A stretch of DNA of 64,000 bases. Origin: Xanthobacter autotrophicus (lineage in GTDB: Bacteria; Pseudomonadota; Alphaproteobacteria; Rhizobiales; Xanthobacteraceae). The stretch lies in assembly GCF_043194295.1 (NCBI RefSeq), contig NZ_JBAFVK010000004.1, one strand, 5' to 3'. This document shows positions 8,545 to 19,556 of the stretch, piece by piece. Below the pieces are notes generated by a model. It saw nothing but the letters and a program-made list of their open reading frames with translations. It ran no database searches and was not told the origin of the DNA. A program made the position numbers and the translations under genes. Positions within the stretch are counted from its first letter, which is position 1. Every line of letters begins with the position of its first letter.

Positions 8545-9845
8545 CCCTTGGGCAGTCGAAAGATGGCGAACCGGCGACTGGTGCGCTCACCAACGGCGAG
8601 CTGATGGATCGTGAGTTGATCGGCGAACGCGACCCGCGAAACACCGCAGCAGCCGTCAGCCCGGCGGCCGGCGGCCGGGTCCGCGCGCCCGGAGTGCAGC
8701 ACGATCCCACGCCAAGCCGTCCTCCCGTGGACGCAGAACCGGCGGAAAGCACGCTCCCGGTCCGGTTCCAGATGCGCTTCTGGGTGACCGCGCTCGTCCT
8801 CACCGCCATCGCCCTGTGGTTGCTCAGCGGCATCCTGCTGCCGTTCGTCGCGGGCATCGTGCTCGCCTATTTCCTCAATCCCGTGGTGGCGCGCCTGGAG
8901 CGCATTGGCGTCGCCCGCACCCTCTCCGCCCTGGTGGTGGTGGGGATCATGCTGCTGCTGGTGGTGCTGTTCTTCCTGCTCGCCCTGCCGCTGCTGTCCT
9001 CGCAGATGTTCGAGTTCATCCAGCGGCTGCCCGCCTATGTGGCGCGGCTGCAGGGGCTTTTGACCGAGGAAAACCGCGAGTGGCTGAGCGGCATCGTCGG
9101 CGACCGGCTGCCGGACATGCAGCGCTCCATCTCCGATCTCATGACGCAGGGGGTCAGCCACCTGGTGGGCCTGCTCTCCTCCGTGTGGTCCGGGGGGCAG
9201 GCGCTGATCGCGCTGTTCGCGCTGCTGGTGGTGACGCCGGTGGTCGTCTTCTACATCCTGTGCGACTGGAACAACATGGTCGCCTATGTGGACCGGCTGG
9301 TGCCGCTGCCCCATCGCACGGAAGTGCGGGGCCTCGCCCGTGCCATGGACATGGCAGTGGCCGGCTTCGTGCGCGGGCAGGCCACGGTGTGCCTGCTGCT
9401 CGGCACCTTCTATGCGGTGGCGCTGACCATGGCGGGGCTGAACTTCGGCCTGCTCATCGGCATTGTCTCCGGCGTCATCACCTTCATTCCCTATGTGGGC
9501 TCGCTCACCGGCTTCGTGCTGGCCATGGGCGTGGCTATCGTCCAGTTTTTTCCCGACTGGGGCATGATCGGCACGGTGCTGGCCATCTTCATCATCGGCC
9601 AGACCATCGAGGGCTATGTGCTCTCGCCCAAGCTCGTCGGCGACAGCATCGGGGTCCATCCGGTCTGGCTCATGTTCGCGCTGTTCGCCTTCGGCTACCT
9701 GTTCGGCTTCGTTGGCCTGCTGCTCGCGGTGCCGCTCACCGCGGTGACCGGGGTGCTGGTGCGCTTCGCCATCAACCGTTACATGCAGTCAGAGCTCTAC
9801 CAGGGCACCGCCGACGACGCCCTGCCCCCGCCGGAGACACCCTGA
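8520..9845 (+). CDS. AI-2E family transporter (PerM-like permease)
   Basis: A 441-residue polytopic inner-membrane protein. About 75 polar N-terminal residues precede the first helix (RFWVTALVLTAIALWLLSG). The YdiK/PerM/TqsA fold follows, with the family's GLNFGLLIGIVSGVITFIPY block and the C-terminal GYVLSPKLVGDSIGVHPVW segment. The substrate is unknown; family members are linked to autoinducer-2 or ion transport. The start overlaps the preceding gene; an ATG at 8604 (MDRELIGERD) is a plausible alternative. In alphaproteobacteria this gene commonly sits between a phosphatidyltransferase and the hda-like gene, as here. Confidence 0.9.
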   Translation: MDAPRCELTLGQSKDGEPATGALTNGELMDRELIGERDPRNTAAAVSPAAGGRVRAPGVQHDPTPSRPPVDAEPAESTLPVRFQMRFWVTALVLTAIALWLLSGILLPFVAGIVLAYFLNPVVARLERIGVARTLSALVVVGIMLLLVVLFFLLALPLLSSQMFEFIQRLPAYVARLQGLLTEENREWLSGIVGDRLPDMQRSISDLMTQGVSHLVGLLSSVWSGGQALIALFALLVVTPVVVFYILCDWNNMVAYVDRLVPLPHRTEVRGLARAMDMAVAGFVRGQATVCLLLGTFYAVALTMAGLNFGLLIGIVSGVITFIPYVGSLTGFVLAMGVAIVQFFPDWGMIGTVLAIFIIGQTIEGYVLSPKLVGDSIGVHPVWLMFALFAFGYLFGFVGLLLAVPLTAVTGVLVRFAINRYMQSELYQGTADDALPPPETP

Positions 9846-9847
9846 GC

Positions 9848-10582
9848 ATGGCGGAGCGCGACGGACGTCCGCGCCAGCTACCCCTCGACCTGCCGGCTTC
9901 CCCCGCGCTGCGGCGCGAGGATTTCCTGGCGGCGCCAGGCAATGCGGCTGCCCTCACCCTCATCGACGCCTTTCCCGAATGGCCGGCCCGGGTGGTGTGC
10001 ATCGTTGGGCCGGAGGGCGCCGGCAAGAGCCACCTGTCGGCGATCTTCGCCGAGCGCTCCGGCGCACGGATCCTCGACGCCCGCGCCCTGACCCGCGAAG
10101 GCGTGCCGGAGGCCCTCGCCACCGGCGCGCTGGTGCTGGAGGACCTGGAGGCCGGCACCTTCAGCGAGGCCGCCCTGTTCCACCTGCTCAACCTTGCCCG
10201 CGAGCAGCAGGCCTACCTGCTGATGACGGCGCGCACGCCGCCCTCCAGCTTCAGCCTTGCCACCGCGGACCTCGCCTCGCGGCTGCGCGCCGTACCGGTG
10301 TTCGAGATCGCGCCCGCAGACGACGCCCTGTTGGCGGCGGTGCTGGTGAAGCTGTTCGCCGACCGCCAGCTTTCAGTGGATGAAGCCACCGTCCAATACC
10401 TGCTCATGCGCATGCAGCGGACCGTGGCTGGGGCGAAACGCATTGTCGACGCGCTGGACACCGCTGCGCTCGCCGCCCGGCGCCCGGTCACCCGCACCCT
10501 CGCCGCGCAGGTGTTGAAGGAGCTCGGCGAAGACCCTGGCGAAGCCCCCTCCTTCCCCGACGTCCACGGGGAAGAAGACTGA
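9848..10582 (+). CDS. hdaA: HdaA-type DnaA homologue (regulatory inactivation of DnaA)
   Basis: AAA+ protein of 244 aa that resembles DnaA domain III but lacks the DNA-binding domain IV. The N-terminal RQLPLDLP matches the hexapeptide by which Hda proteins bind the DNA polymerase sliding clamp. Walker A is GPEGAGKS (residues about 57-64), and the acidic strand reads LVLEDLEAG in place of Walker B. By homology it stimulates hydrolysis of DnaA-bound ATP after replication starts. It begins 3 bases after the permease stop, and ppk1 follows 70 bases later. Confidence 0.85.
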   Translation: MAERDGRPRQLPLDLPASPALRREDFLAAPGNAAALTLIDAFPEWPARVVCIVGPEGAGKSHLSAIFAERSGARILDARALTREGVPEALATGALVLEDLEAGTFSEAALFHLLNLAREQQAYLLMTARTPPSSFSLATADLASRLRAVPVFEIAPADDALLAAVLVKLFADRQLSVDEATVQYLLMRMQRTVAGAKRIVDALDTAALAARRPVTRTLAAQVLKELGEDPGEAPSFPDVHGEED

Positions 10583-10651
10583 CGCCCGCCAAGCGTCATA
10601 GAGTAGTCATCTAACGCGGCCATGGTCCGGCCGAAATGCGAGGGACCGAGC

Positions 10652-12838
10652 ATGGGTATAAACGAGGCTGCAGCACTCGCGGACATGGAGATCCCGGCAA
10701 GCACCGCCGAGGTGCTGGAACTGGCGCGGTCTCCGCAGCGCTTCATCAACCGCGAGATTTCCTGGCTGCACTTCAACCGGCGCGTGCTTGAGGAGGCGGA
10801 AAACCGCAACCACCCCCTGCTGGAGCAGCTGCGTTTCCTCTCCATCTCCGCCAACAACCTCGACGAGTTCTTCATGGTCCGCGTGGCGGGCCTGAAGGAG
10901 CAGGTGCGCGAGGGCGTGCAGACCCGCAGCCCCGACGGCCTTACCCCCTCCGAGCAGCTCACAACCATCCTTGCCAGCGCCGCCCAGCTCATCTCCGACC
11001 AGCAGGGCCGCTGGCTGGAACTGCGGCGCGACCTCGCCGGCGTCGGCATCGTGCTGGTGGACGGCTCCGAGGTCACCGCCGACGACCTCGAGGTCCTGGA
11101 CCGCCACTTCCTCAACCACGTCTTCCCGGTGCTGACCCCGCTGGCCATCGATCCGGCGCACCCGTTCCCGTTCATCCCCAATCTCGGCTTCTCTCTCGCG
11201 CTCCAGCTGGTGCGGCAGTCGGACGGGCGGGGCATGAATGCCCTCATCCGAATCCCCGCCAAGGTGGAGCGCTTCATCCGCCTGCCGGATTTCGGCACCG
11301 GCGCCCTGCGCTTCATCACCCTTGAGCAGATGATCGGCCTGTTCATCTCCCGCCTGTTCCCCGGCTATGCGGTGAAGGGCCAGGGCGTGTTCCGGGTGGT
11401 CCGCGACAGCGACCTTGAAATCGAGGAGGAGGCCGAGGACCTCGTCCGCCTGTTCGAGACCGCGCTGAAGCAGCGCCGCTACGGCGAGGTGATCCGCATG
11501 GAAGCGGATGCCGCCATGCCGGCGGAGCTGCGCAATTTTGTCGCCCGCGAGCTTGGGGTGAATGACGACGAGATCTTCGTGGTGGGCGGCGTGCTCGCCC
11601 TCAACGAGTTCTCCCAGCTGGTGTCAGTGGACCGGCCGGACCTGAAGTTCCAAGCCTACAACGCCCGATTTCCCGAGCGCATCCGAGACCACGGCGGAGA
11701 CTGCTTTCTCGCTATTCGCGAGAAGGACATTCTGGTTCACCACCCTTATGAATCCTTTGACGTGGTGGTTCAGTTTCTCCGCCAGGCCGCCCGCGACCCC
11801 AATGTCGTCGCCATCAAGCAGACCCTCTACCGCACCTCCTCCGACAGCCCCATCGTGAAGGCGCTGGCCGAGGCGGCGGAGGCCGGCAAGTCGGTGACTG
11901 CCCTGGTGGAGCTGAAGGCCCGCTTCGACGAGGAAGCCAACATCCGCTGGGCGCGCGACCTGGAACGCGCTGGCGTGCAGGTGGTATTCGGCTTCATCGA
12001 GCTGAAGACCCACGGCAAGCTGTCCATGGCAGTACGCCGTGAGGGTGCCTCGCTTGCCACCTACGTGCATGTGGGCACCGGCAACTATCATCCCATTACC
12101 GCGCGCATCTACACGGATCTCAGCTTCTTCACCGCCGATCCGGTGATCGCGCAGGACGTGGCCCGCATCTTCAACTTCATCACCGGCTACGCCACCCCCG
12201 GCGAGCTGGATGCCATGGCGGTTTCGCCCACCGGCCTCAAGCCCCGGCTGCTCAACCACATTGCCGACGAGATCGAGTTCGCCAAGGCTGGCCGCCCGGC
12301 CGCCATCTGGCTGAAGTGCAACTCGCTGGTGGATCCCGAAATCATCGACGCGTTGTATGAGGCCAGCGCCGCCGGCGTGCAGGTGGATTGCATCATCCGC
12401 GGCATCTGCTGCCTGCGTCCCGGCATTCCCGGGCTCTCGGAGAACATCCGGGTGAAGTCCATCGTCGGCCGCTTCCTGGAGCACTCGCGCGTCTATTGCT
12501 TCGGCGCCGGCCACGGCCTGCCGAGCCCCAGCGCGGTGGTCTACATCTCCTCGGCGGACCTGATGCCGCGCAACCTCGACCGCCGGGTCGAGACCCTGTG
12601 CCCCATCACCAATCCGACGGTGCACGAGCAGGTGCTCGACCAGATCATGGTCGCCAACCTTATCGACAACCAGCAGAGCTGGGACGTCTTGCCCGACGGC
12701 TCCTCCGAACGCATAGTCCCGGCGCCGGGCGAGGAGCCGTTCAACGCCCATCAATATTTCATGACAAACCCGAGCTTGTCTGGACGTGGAAAGTCTCTCA
12801 AAGATTCTTCGCCGCGTAGCCTCTTCGTCCGTCGCTAA
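10652..12838 (+). CDS. ppk1: Polyphosphate kinase 1
   Basis: Reversibly polymerises the gamma-phosphate of ATP into inorganic polyphosphate. The protein is 728 aa, typical of PPK1. The N-terminal domain starts at RFINREISWLHFNRRVLEEA. The phospholipase-D-like catalytic part carries ARFDEEANIRWARDLE, the autophosphorylated His in LKTHGKLSMA, and YVHVGTGNYHP. The ATG at 10652 has GAGGGA upstream and is preferred over the ATG at 10622. The end of the frame overlaps ppx, so synthesis and breakdown enzymes are translationally linked. Confidence 0.97.
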   Translation: MGINEAAALADMEIPASTAEVLELARSPQRFINREISWLHFNRRVLEEAENRNHPLLEQLRFLSISANNLDEFFMVRVAGLKEQVREGVQTRSPDGLTPSEQLTTILASAAQLISDQQGRWLELRRDLAGVGIVLVDGSEVTADDLEVLDRHFLNHVFPVLTPLAIDPAHPFPFIPNLGFSLALQLVRQSDGRGMNALIRIPAKVERFIRLPDFGTGALRFITLEQMIGLFISRLFPGYAVKGQGVFRVVRDSDLEIEEEAEDLVRLFETALKQRRYGEVIRMEADAAMPAELRNFVARELGVNDDEIFVVGGVLALNEFSQLVSVDRPDLKFQAYNARFPERIRDHGGDCFLAIREKDILVHHPYESFDVVVQFLRQAARDPNVVAIKQTLYRTSSDSPIVKALAEAAEAGKSVTALVELKARFDEEANIRWARDLERAGVQVVFGFIELKTHGKLSMAVRREGASLATYVHVGTGNYHPITARIYTDLSFFTADPVIAQDVARIFNFITGYATPGELDAMAVSPTGLKPRLLNHIADEIEFAKAGRPAAIWLKCNSLVDPEIIDALYEASAAGVQVDCIIRGICCLRPGIPGLSENIRVKSIVGRFLEHSRVYCFGAGHGLPSPSAVVYISSADLMPRNLDRRVETLCPITNPTVHEQVLDQIMVANLIDNQQSWDVLPDGSSERIVPAPGEEPFNAHQYFMTNPSLSGRGKSLKDSSPRSLFVRR

Positions 12839-14360
12839 CGGCGAGGAGGTGACCCGTGCGCCCGGCCGGCTCTTCACCGGGGCGCCGGTCGCGGTCATCG
12901 ATATCGGCTCCAATTCGGTCCGGCTCGTGGTTTACGAGGGGCTGAGCCGCGCGCTCACGCCCATCTTCAACGAGAAGGCGCTGTGCGGGCTCGGCCGCGA
13001 GGTTCTCTCCACCGGACGCCTGCCGCAGGATGCGGTGGATCGCGCCTTCGCGGCCCTGAAGCGGTTCCGCGCCCTGTGCGATGCCATGGAGGTGGGCGAG
13101 GTCCACGCCCTCGCCACCGCCGCCGCGCGCGACGCGGAAAACGGCCCGGCCTTCATCGCCGAGTGCGAGGCCATCTGCGGCCAGAAGATCGAGCTGCTCA
13201 CCGGCAAGCGCGAAGCGGAACTCGCAGCAGCCGGCGTGGTGGCCGGCGTCTATGCGCCGGACGGCATCGTCGGCGATCTCGGCGGCGGCTCGCTCGAGCT
13301 TGTGGACGTGAAGGGCCGCGCCGTCGGTACCGGCGTCACCCTGCCGCTCGGCGGCCTCGCCCTCCAGGATCGCTCGTCCCGCTCGCCGCGCAAGGCGGAG
13401 AAGATCGTCCGCGAGACCATTCCAGAGGCCGAGGTCCTGGGGGCGTTAGCCGGCCGCACCTTCTATGCGGTGGGTGGCACGTGGCGGGCGCTGGCGCGCC
13501 TTCACATGTACACCAAGGGCTATCCGCTCCACGTGATGCATGGCTACGTCATTCCCGCCCGCGAGGCACTGGACTTCACCCGCATCGTGCATCGGGCCGA
13601 CGCCGAGGCCCTCGCCCATATCGACGTGGTCTCCGACGCCCGCCGCCCCCTGCTCGCCTATGGCGCGCTGGTGCTGGAAAACATCGTGCGGCAGGGCCGG
13701 CCGTCCGAGGTGGTCATCTCCGCCCTCGGCGTGCGCGAGGGCCTGCTGCATTCCCTGATGCCGGAAGAGGAGCGCGTCCGCGACCCGCTCCTGATCGCGG
13801 CGGCCGAAATGAATGTGCTGCGCTCCCGCTCGCCCCGCCACGGGGAGGAGTTGGTGGCCTGGACCGACGGCTTCTTCGCTTCGGCGCCGGTGCTGGAAGA
13901 GGCGGAGGACGAGAAGCGCCTGCGCCGCGCCGCCTGCCTGCTGGCCGACGTGAGTTGGCGCGCGCACCCGGACTATCGCGGCGAGCAGAGCCTGAACATG
14001 ATCGCCCATGCGGCGTTCGCCGGCATCGATCATCCTGGCCGGGCCTACATCGCCCTCTCGGTCTATTTCCGGCACATGGGCCTCAATACCGACGAATCCG
14101 ACACCCGCATCCTGGAACTGCTCACCACCGGCATGCTGGACCGCGCGCGAATCCTCGGCGCGGTTATGCGGGTCGCCTACGTGCTCTCGGCCGCCATGCC
14201 CGGGATCCTGCCGCAGATGCCGCTTCAGGTGCGCGGCGACCAGCTGGTGCTGTCGGTGCCGCGCAAGGTGGTCTCGCTGGTAAACGACCGGGTCTATAAC
14301 CGCCTGCGCCAGCTGGCCCGGCTCATCGGCCGCGAGCCGCTGCTCGAACAGGGCGACTGA
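12786..14360 (+). CDS. ppx: Exopolyphosphatase (Ppx/GppA family)
   Basis: ASKHA-fold phosphatase that removes terminal phosphate from polyphosphate and may act on pppGpp. The phosphate-1 loop VIDIGSNSVRLVVYE and phosphate-2 loop IVGDLGGGSLELVDV are intact. The C-terminal half is an HD-like helical region, as in long alphaproteobacterial Ppx (524 aa). The assigned GTG start at 12786 makes a 53-base overlap with ppk1. The first 30 residues are not conserved, so a start inside that stretch is possible. Having Ppx coupled to PPK suggests one unit tuning the polyphosphate pool. Confidence 0.93.
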   Translation: MESLSKILRRVASSSVANGEEVTRAPGRLFTGAPVAVIDIGSNSVRLVVYEGLSRALTPIFNEKALCGLGREVLSTGRLPQDAVDRAFAALKRFRALCDAMEVGEVHALATAAARDAENGPAFIAECEAICGQKIELLTGKREAELAAAGVVAGVYAPDGIVGDLGGGSLELVDVKGRAVGTGVTLPLGGLALQDRSSRSPRKAEKIVRETIPEAEVLGALAGRTFYAVGGTWRALARLHMYTKGYPLHVMHGYVIPAREALDFTRIVHRADAEALAHIDVVSDARRPLLAYGALVLENIVRQGRPSEVVISALGVREGLLHSLMPEEERVRDPLLIAAAEMNVLRSRSPRHGEELVAWTDGFFASAPVLEEAEDEKRLRRAACLLADVSWRAHPDYRGEQSLNMIAHAAFAGIDHPGRAYIALSVYFRHMGLNTDESDTRILELLTTGMLDRARILGAVMRVAYVLSAAMPGILPQMPLQVRGDQLVLSVPRKVVSLVNDRVYNRLRQLARLIGREPLLEQGD

Positions 14361-14518
14361 CCAGCCCCGCCACGGCGCGCCGGCCTGTCGCCTGGAAAAG
14401 GGAAACCGGCGTAGCCGGAGCCTCCCCTCCTACAAGCGCTGATCCATCCGTGATCGGTATCACGCCGGCGGCACGGGGCTGTCGCAAGTCCGCCCTAATC
14501 CACCTTCACGCTGGAGCC

Positions 14519-14857
14519 ATGAAACAGCTTCTGAATCTGTTTGGCGGAGTTGCCGGCCTCGTGGTCGCGGGCCTCGTGGGCCTTGCGCTGTTCACGCTCG
14601 TGGGTGGGCTCATCGTCGTGGCCGGCATCGTGATCACGGCCCTCGTGCTCGGCGGGGGCGTCTATGCCCTCGTCACCGGCCGGGCGCCGGGCATGCGCCG
14701 GGGCGGCTTTTCGTCCAGCTTCGGCTCGGTACGGGTGTTCGACCTGCGCACCGGCCGGCCCTTCGGCGCGTCCGATGGCGCCCCAGACGAGAACGGCATG
14801 ATCGATGTGACCCCGCCCAAGCCTGCCGCACGCTCGCACCGCGACAGCGGCGTCTGA
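14519..14857 (+). CDS. Small membrane protein of unknown function
   Basis: A 112-residue protein with two closely spaced hydrophobic helices at about 8-30 and 33-58 (GLVVAGLVGLALFTLVGGLI and VVAGIVITALVLGGGVYALV), then a polar tail with GRPFGASDG and a Pro/Ala-rich end. The ATG at 14519 has GGAG seven bases upstream; an upstream in-frame ATG at 14450 adds a non-conserved stretch. I do not recognise a named family. It follows ppx by about 160 bases on the same strand. Confidence 0.7.
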   Translation: MKQLLNLFGGVAGLVVAGLVGLALFTLVGGLIVVAGIVITALVLGGGVYALVTGRAPGMRRGGFSSSFGSVRVFDLRTGRPFGASDGAPDENGMIDVTPPKPAARSHRDSGV

Positions 14858-14938
14858 GGACACGCGATTTTCCTTACCGCCGGAAGCAGCTAGGTTGCCG
14901 CCCCGCGCGACACCGCGCTGATGGGGGCGGCGCCGGAC

Positions 14939-15391
14939 ATGGACGTGGAAATCGGAACAGGCGTTTATCTGGCCCTACTTGTGGTTTGCGTCGCTCTGGC
15001 GATGCTGACGGTGGTATCCCACGCCATCGCGCTGGCGATTATCCGCCGGCGCCTCAGCTGGCGCATCCGGGGCAAGAATTATTCCGATCACCTGTTCCGT
15101 GAGGCTGTGATCATCAGCTCTACCGTGCTGAGCCTCAGCGCCGCGCACATGTTCGAGATCTGCATCTGGGCCACGGCCTACGTCGCGCTCGGCGCCATAC
15201 CGAACCCACACGACGCCCTGTATTATTCCATATCGACCTATACGACGGTGGGCGCGGACGGCGTGTCCATCGCCAAGTCCTTCCGCGCCATCGCCGGGTT
15301 CGAATCCCTCATCGGCCCGATGATGGTGGCCTGGTCCACCGCATTCCTTGTGGAGTTCGTCGTGCGCATGCGCGGCCCGAACGCCACCTGA
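14939..15391 (+). CDS. Two-helix ion-channel-like membrane protein with atypical selectivity filter
   Basis: The 150-residue protein has an N-terminal helix (YLALLVVCVALAMLTVVSHA), a second helix near 60-85, a re-entrant P-loop-like segment DALYYSISTYTTVGADG, and a last helix near 125-145. The P-loop matches potassium channels of the Ion_trans_2 type, where the filter is TVGYGD; here it reads TVGADG. This suggests channel ancestry with altered or lost potassium selectivity. The start could also be the ATG at 14921. It stands alone, convergent with guaB. Confidence 0.7.
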   Translation: MDVEIGTGVYLALLVVCVALAMLTVVSHAIALAIIRRRLSWRIRGKNYSDHLFREAVIISSTVLSLSAAHMFEICIWATAYVALGAIPNPHDALYYSISTYTTVGADGVSIAKSFRAIAGFESLIGPMMVAWSTAFLVEFVVRMRGPNAT

Positions 15392-15469
15392 ACCGGCTCC
15401 CCGGCACCGGTATTGGACCGGAGCCGGGAGAGGTGGATGGAAGATGGACCAGTTCATCACCCGTTGGCG

Positions 15470-17002
<1,533 letters not shown>

Positions 17003-17264
17003 GGCCAACTCCTTAAGGCGGCGCGGAAGCCGAGCCGCTGGATCGGGGCCGGAACGGGTTGCTGTCACGCACCCCGCTACGAGTTGGCAGTGGCCGATAC
17101 CATGAGTGCACGACGAATAGAAGACCCGTTGCGAGGCATTCGCTGCAACGCTCCCATGCGTGCAGCGGCGGACGGCCATCCGCGCCCAGCGGCAGGACCG
17201 CACGGAAGGCGCGGCAAGCCACCTTCCAGCGCCCCTGCGCCCTGCTTACTGTCCCCTGCCCGGC

Positions 17265-18530
17265 TTATTCGCCAGCGAGGCGCAGCGGCGAGCGGGCTGC
17301 GGCCTCCGCGCGCCTCAGGCGATCCTCTGCGGCCGACACGTAGTCCCGGGTCAGCGGAACCGTCTCCTGCCGGCGAGCGAGCTGGATCTGGAACACGTTC
17401 AGGCCCTGGTGGCGGAACGCCATCTCGCTGGACGCCAGATAGAACTCCCACATGCGGCAGAACCGTTCGTCGGTGAGGCGCACGGCCTCCTCCCGGCGGG
17501 CGAGGAAGCGCTGGCGCCAGGCCTTCAGCGTTTCGGCATAGTGCAGGCGCAGCAGCTCGACATCGGTGACCACGAGGCCCGCCCGCTCGATATGCGGCAG
17601 CACCTCCGACAGGGCCGGGATGTAGCCGCCGGGGAAAATATACTTGGCGATAAAGGGGTTGGTGACGCTCGGCGGATCGGAACGGCCGATGGCGTGCAGC
17701 AGCATCACGCCGTCGTCCTTCAAGAGGCTCTTCACCTTGCGGAAGAAGGCCCCGAAATGGTCCACGCCCACGTGCTCGAACATGCCCACCGACACGATGC
17801 GGTCGAATGGCCCTTCCACGTCGCGATAATCGCGCAGGGTAAAGTTCACCCGGTCGGCGAGGGCACGCTCGGTCGCGCGGTTGCGCGACAGCGCGAGTTG
17901 CTCGTTCGAGAGCGTGACACCCTGAACCTTCGCCCCCGCCATCTCCGCGAGATAAAGCCCGAGCCCTCCCCAGCCGGAGCCGATGTCCAGCACCTCCAGG
18001 CCGGCGCGGTTGAGCACGAGCTTGGCCGCGATGTGGCGCTTCTTGGCCAGCTGGGCGTCGTCGAGGCTTTGCCCCTCATGCTCGAAATAGGCGCAGCTGT
18101 ACTGCCGGTCATGGTCGAGGAAGAGCGAATAAAGCCGCCCGTCGATATCGTAATGGTGAGCCACGTTGCGCTGCGACCGGCCGGGCGGATTGAACTGCCA
18201 GATGCGGCGCGACACCCGCCGCAGCAGGTAGAGCAGTTGCGCCGGCACAGTGGGATTGACCGCGAACGGCTGGGCCATGACGAGGTTGAGGAAGTCGGCG
18301 ATGCTGCCGTTCTCCATCACCAAAGTGCCGTTCATGTAGGCTTCGCCGAGCCTTAGCTCCGGGTCGAGGCAGATGCCGCGCTGGGCCGCAGGGCAGGTGA
18401 TCCGCACCGCGATGGGCCTCTGCCCCGGCGGCGACTTCCCTAGGGTCATTATCCGACCAGATGCGGTCGTAACCCTCAGGGCGCCATGAACCACAACCCG
18501 CCGCAAGACCTTTTCCAGCAACCGCTCCAT
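17265..18530 (-). CDS. cfa: Cyclopropane-fatty-acyl-phospholipid synthase
   Basis: SAM-dependent enzyme that methylenates double bonds of membrane phospholipid acyl chains, usually in stationary phase or under stress. The 421-residue length is normal. The N-terminal lipid-binding region (YMNGTLVMENGSIADFL) precedes a class I methyltransferase domain with motif I VLDIGSGWGGLGLYLAE and the partner GVTLSNEQL. The family block SVGMFEHVGVDHF follows. It lies 262 bases upstream of guaB on the same strand; cotranscription is not certain. Confidence 0.96.
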   Translation of the reverse strand: MERLLEKVLRRVVVHGALRVTTASGRIMTLGKSPPGQRPIAVRITCPAAQRGICLDPELRLGEAYMNGTLVMENGSIADFLNLVMAQPFAVNPTVPAQLLYLLRRVSRRIWQFNPPGRSQRNVAHHYDIDGRLYSLFLDHDRQYSCAYFEHEGQSLDDAQLAKKRHIAAKLVLNRAGLEVLDIGSGWGGLGLYLAEMAGAKVQGVTLSNEQLALSRNRATERALADRVNFTLRDYRDVEGPFDRIVSVGMFEHVGVDHFGAFFRKVKSLLKDDGVMLLHAIGRSDPPSVTNPFIAKYIFPGGYIPALSEVLPHIERAGLVVTDVELLRLHYAETLKAWRQRFLARREEAVRLTDERFCRMWEFYLASSEMAFRHQGLNVFQIQLARRQETVPLTRDYVSAAEDRLRRAEAAARSPLRLAGE

Positions 18531-18931
18531 CGGCCGCCTCCATCACGCTGGTTCCCGAAACCCTTTCTCCCGCTCCAGGCTGAGGGCGCACATGCGCGGG
18601 CGGGCGCCTTCAGGCGCGCCGAGACCCGGCATTGGTGAAAACGCTTCGCAGCGGATTTCGATCGTCTGATGTCTCAAGCTGACCGCAAGACCACTGCTGC
18701 ACGCCGCAAGCTTCCCTTACTGCACATCTGGAGGACCGCAACAGGTTTAATGAAACCACCAAGACTGCGGCGTCGCAATATGGCGATTAGGTTACAAAAC
18801 ACCTCCCACCGTCACGTACGCGCGATCGGGCGGCAGCAACCGTGCGAATGCAAAACGGCGCCCCGGCTGATGCCGGGACGCCGTTGGTCCTGCGTGGAAA
18901 GCAGATTGCCCTGCGGACGAGGGCCGGGGAC
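18531..18931. other. Intergenic gap between rplI and cfa
   Basis: About 400 bases with no supported gene. It contains the rplI terminator (18851-18887), and the part nearest 18531 must hold the cfa promoter. A stretch around 18740-18800 is AT-richer than its surroundings (gtttaatgaaacc, ggttacaaaac). An open frame at 18669-19163 on the plus strand runs into rplI antisense and is not credible. Confidence 0.5.
18851..18887 (-). terminator. Rho-independent terminator of rplI
   Basis: On the minus strand GGCGTCCCGGC-atca-GCCGGGGCGCC forms an 11-pair stem (one G-T pair) followed by GTTTTG. It lies about 45 bases after the rplI stop. Confidence 0.85.
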
Positions 18932-19513
18932 TCAGTCCTCGGTGCCTTCCTCGGCCGCCAGCTCGGCAGCGACTTCGGCGCGCTCGATGGCGAGCTCGGC
19001 CTCGATCTCGGCATCCTCGTCGCGGGCGGTACGCACGTCCTCGCCACGGGCCTGGCGCTCGGCCTCTTCGGCGTTGCGGGCGACGTTGACCTTCACGGTC
19101 ACCTCGACCTCCGGGTGCAGGGTCACCGGCACCACATGCACGCCCAGGGTCTTGATGGGGTGATTGAGGATGACCTGCTGGCGGTCCACCGTGAAGCCGG
19201 CGGCGGTGAGGCCATCGGCGATGTCGCGTGTGGAGACCGAGCCGTAGAGCTGGCCGCTCTCGCCGGCCTGGCGGATCATCGCCACGCTCTGGCCGTTGAG
19301 CTTTTCGGCCACCGCCTCGGCGTCCTTGCGGCGCTCGAGGTTGCGGGCCTCAAGCTCGATCTTCATGGTGTCGAAGCGGGTCTTGTTCGCCTTGGTGGCG
19401 CGCAGGGCCTTGCCGTTCGGCAGCAGGAAGTTACGGGCGTAGCCGTCGCGCACCTTCACCACTTCGCCCATCTGGCCGAGCTTGGCGACGCGCTCAAGAA
19501 GAATGACATCCAT
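18932..19513 (-). CDS. rplI: 50S ribosomal protein L9
   Basis: Binds 23S rRNA at the base of the L1 stalk. The N-terminal domain begins MDVILLERVAKLGQMGEVVKV with the GYARNFLLPNGKA signature. A connecting helix follows, then the C-terminal domain (QLYGSVSTRDIADGL). The 193-residue length exceeds the usual 150 because of an acidic Ala/Glu tail after about residue 150, common in alphaproteobacterial L9. It is last in the rpsF-rpsR-DUF2232-rplI run. Confidence 0.97.
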   Translation of the reverse strand: MDVILLERVAKLGQMGEVVKVRDGYARNFLLPNGKALRATKANKTRFDTMKIELEARNLERRKDAEAVAEKLNGQSVAMIRQAGESGQLYGSVSTRDIADGLTAAGFTVDRQQVILNHPIKTLGVHVVPVTLHPEVEVTVKVNVARNAEEAERQARGEDVRTARDEDAEIEAELAIERAEVAAELAAEEGTED

Positions 19514-19556
19514 TTTCGTTTCTCCTGTCTCGTATCGAGTTTGAATCGTGTGAAAA

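Noticed and set aside
15297..15312. tRNA T-arm-like sequence GGGTTCGAATCCC
   Set aside because: No acceptor, D or anticodon stem fits around it, and it lies in the coding frame of the channel-like protein.
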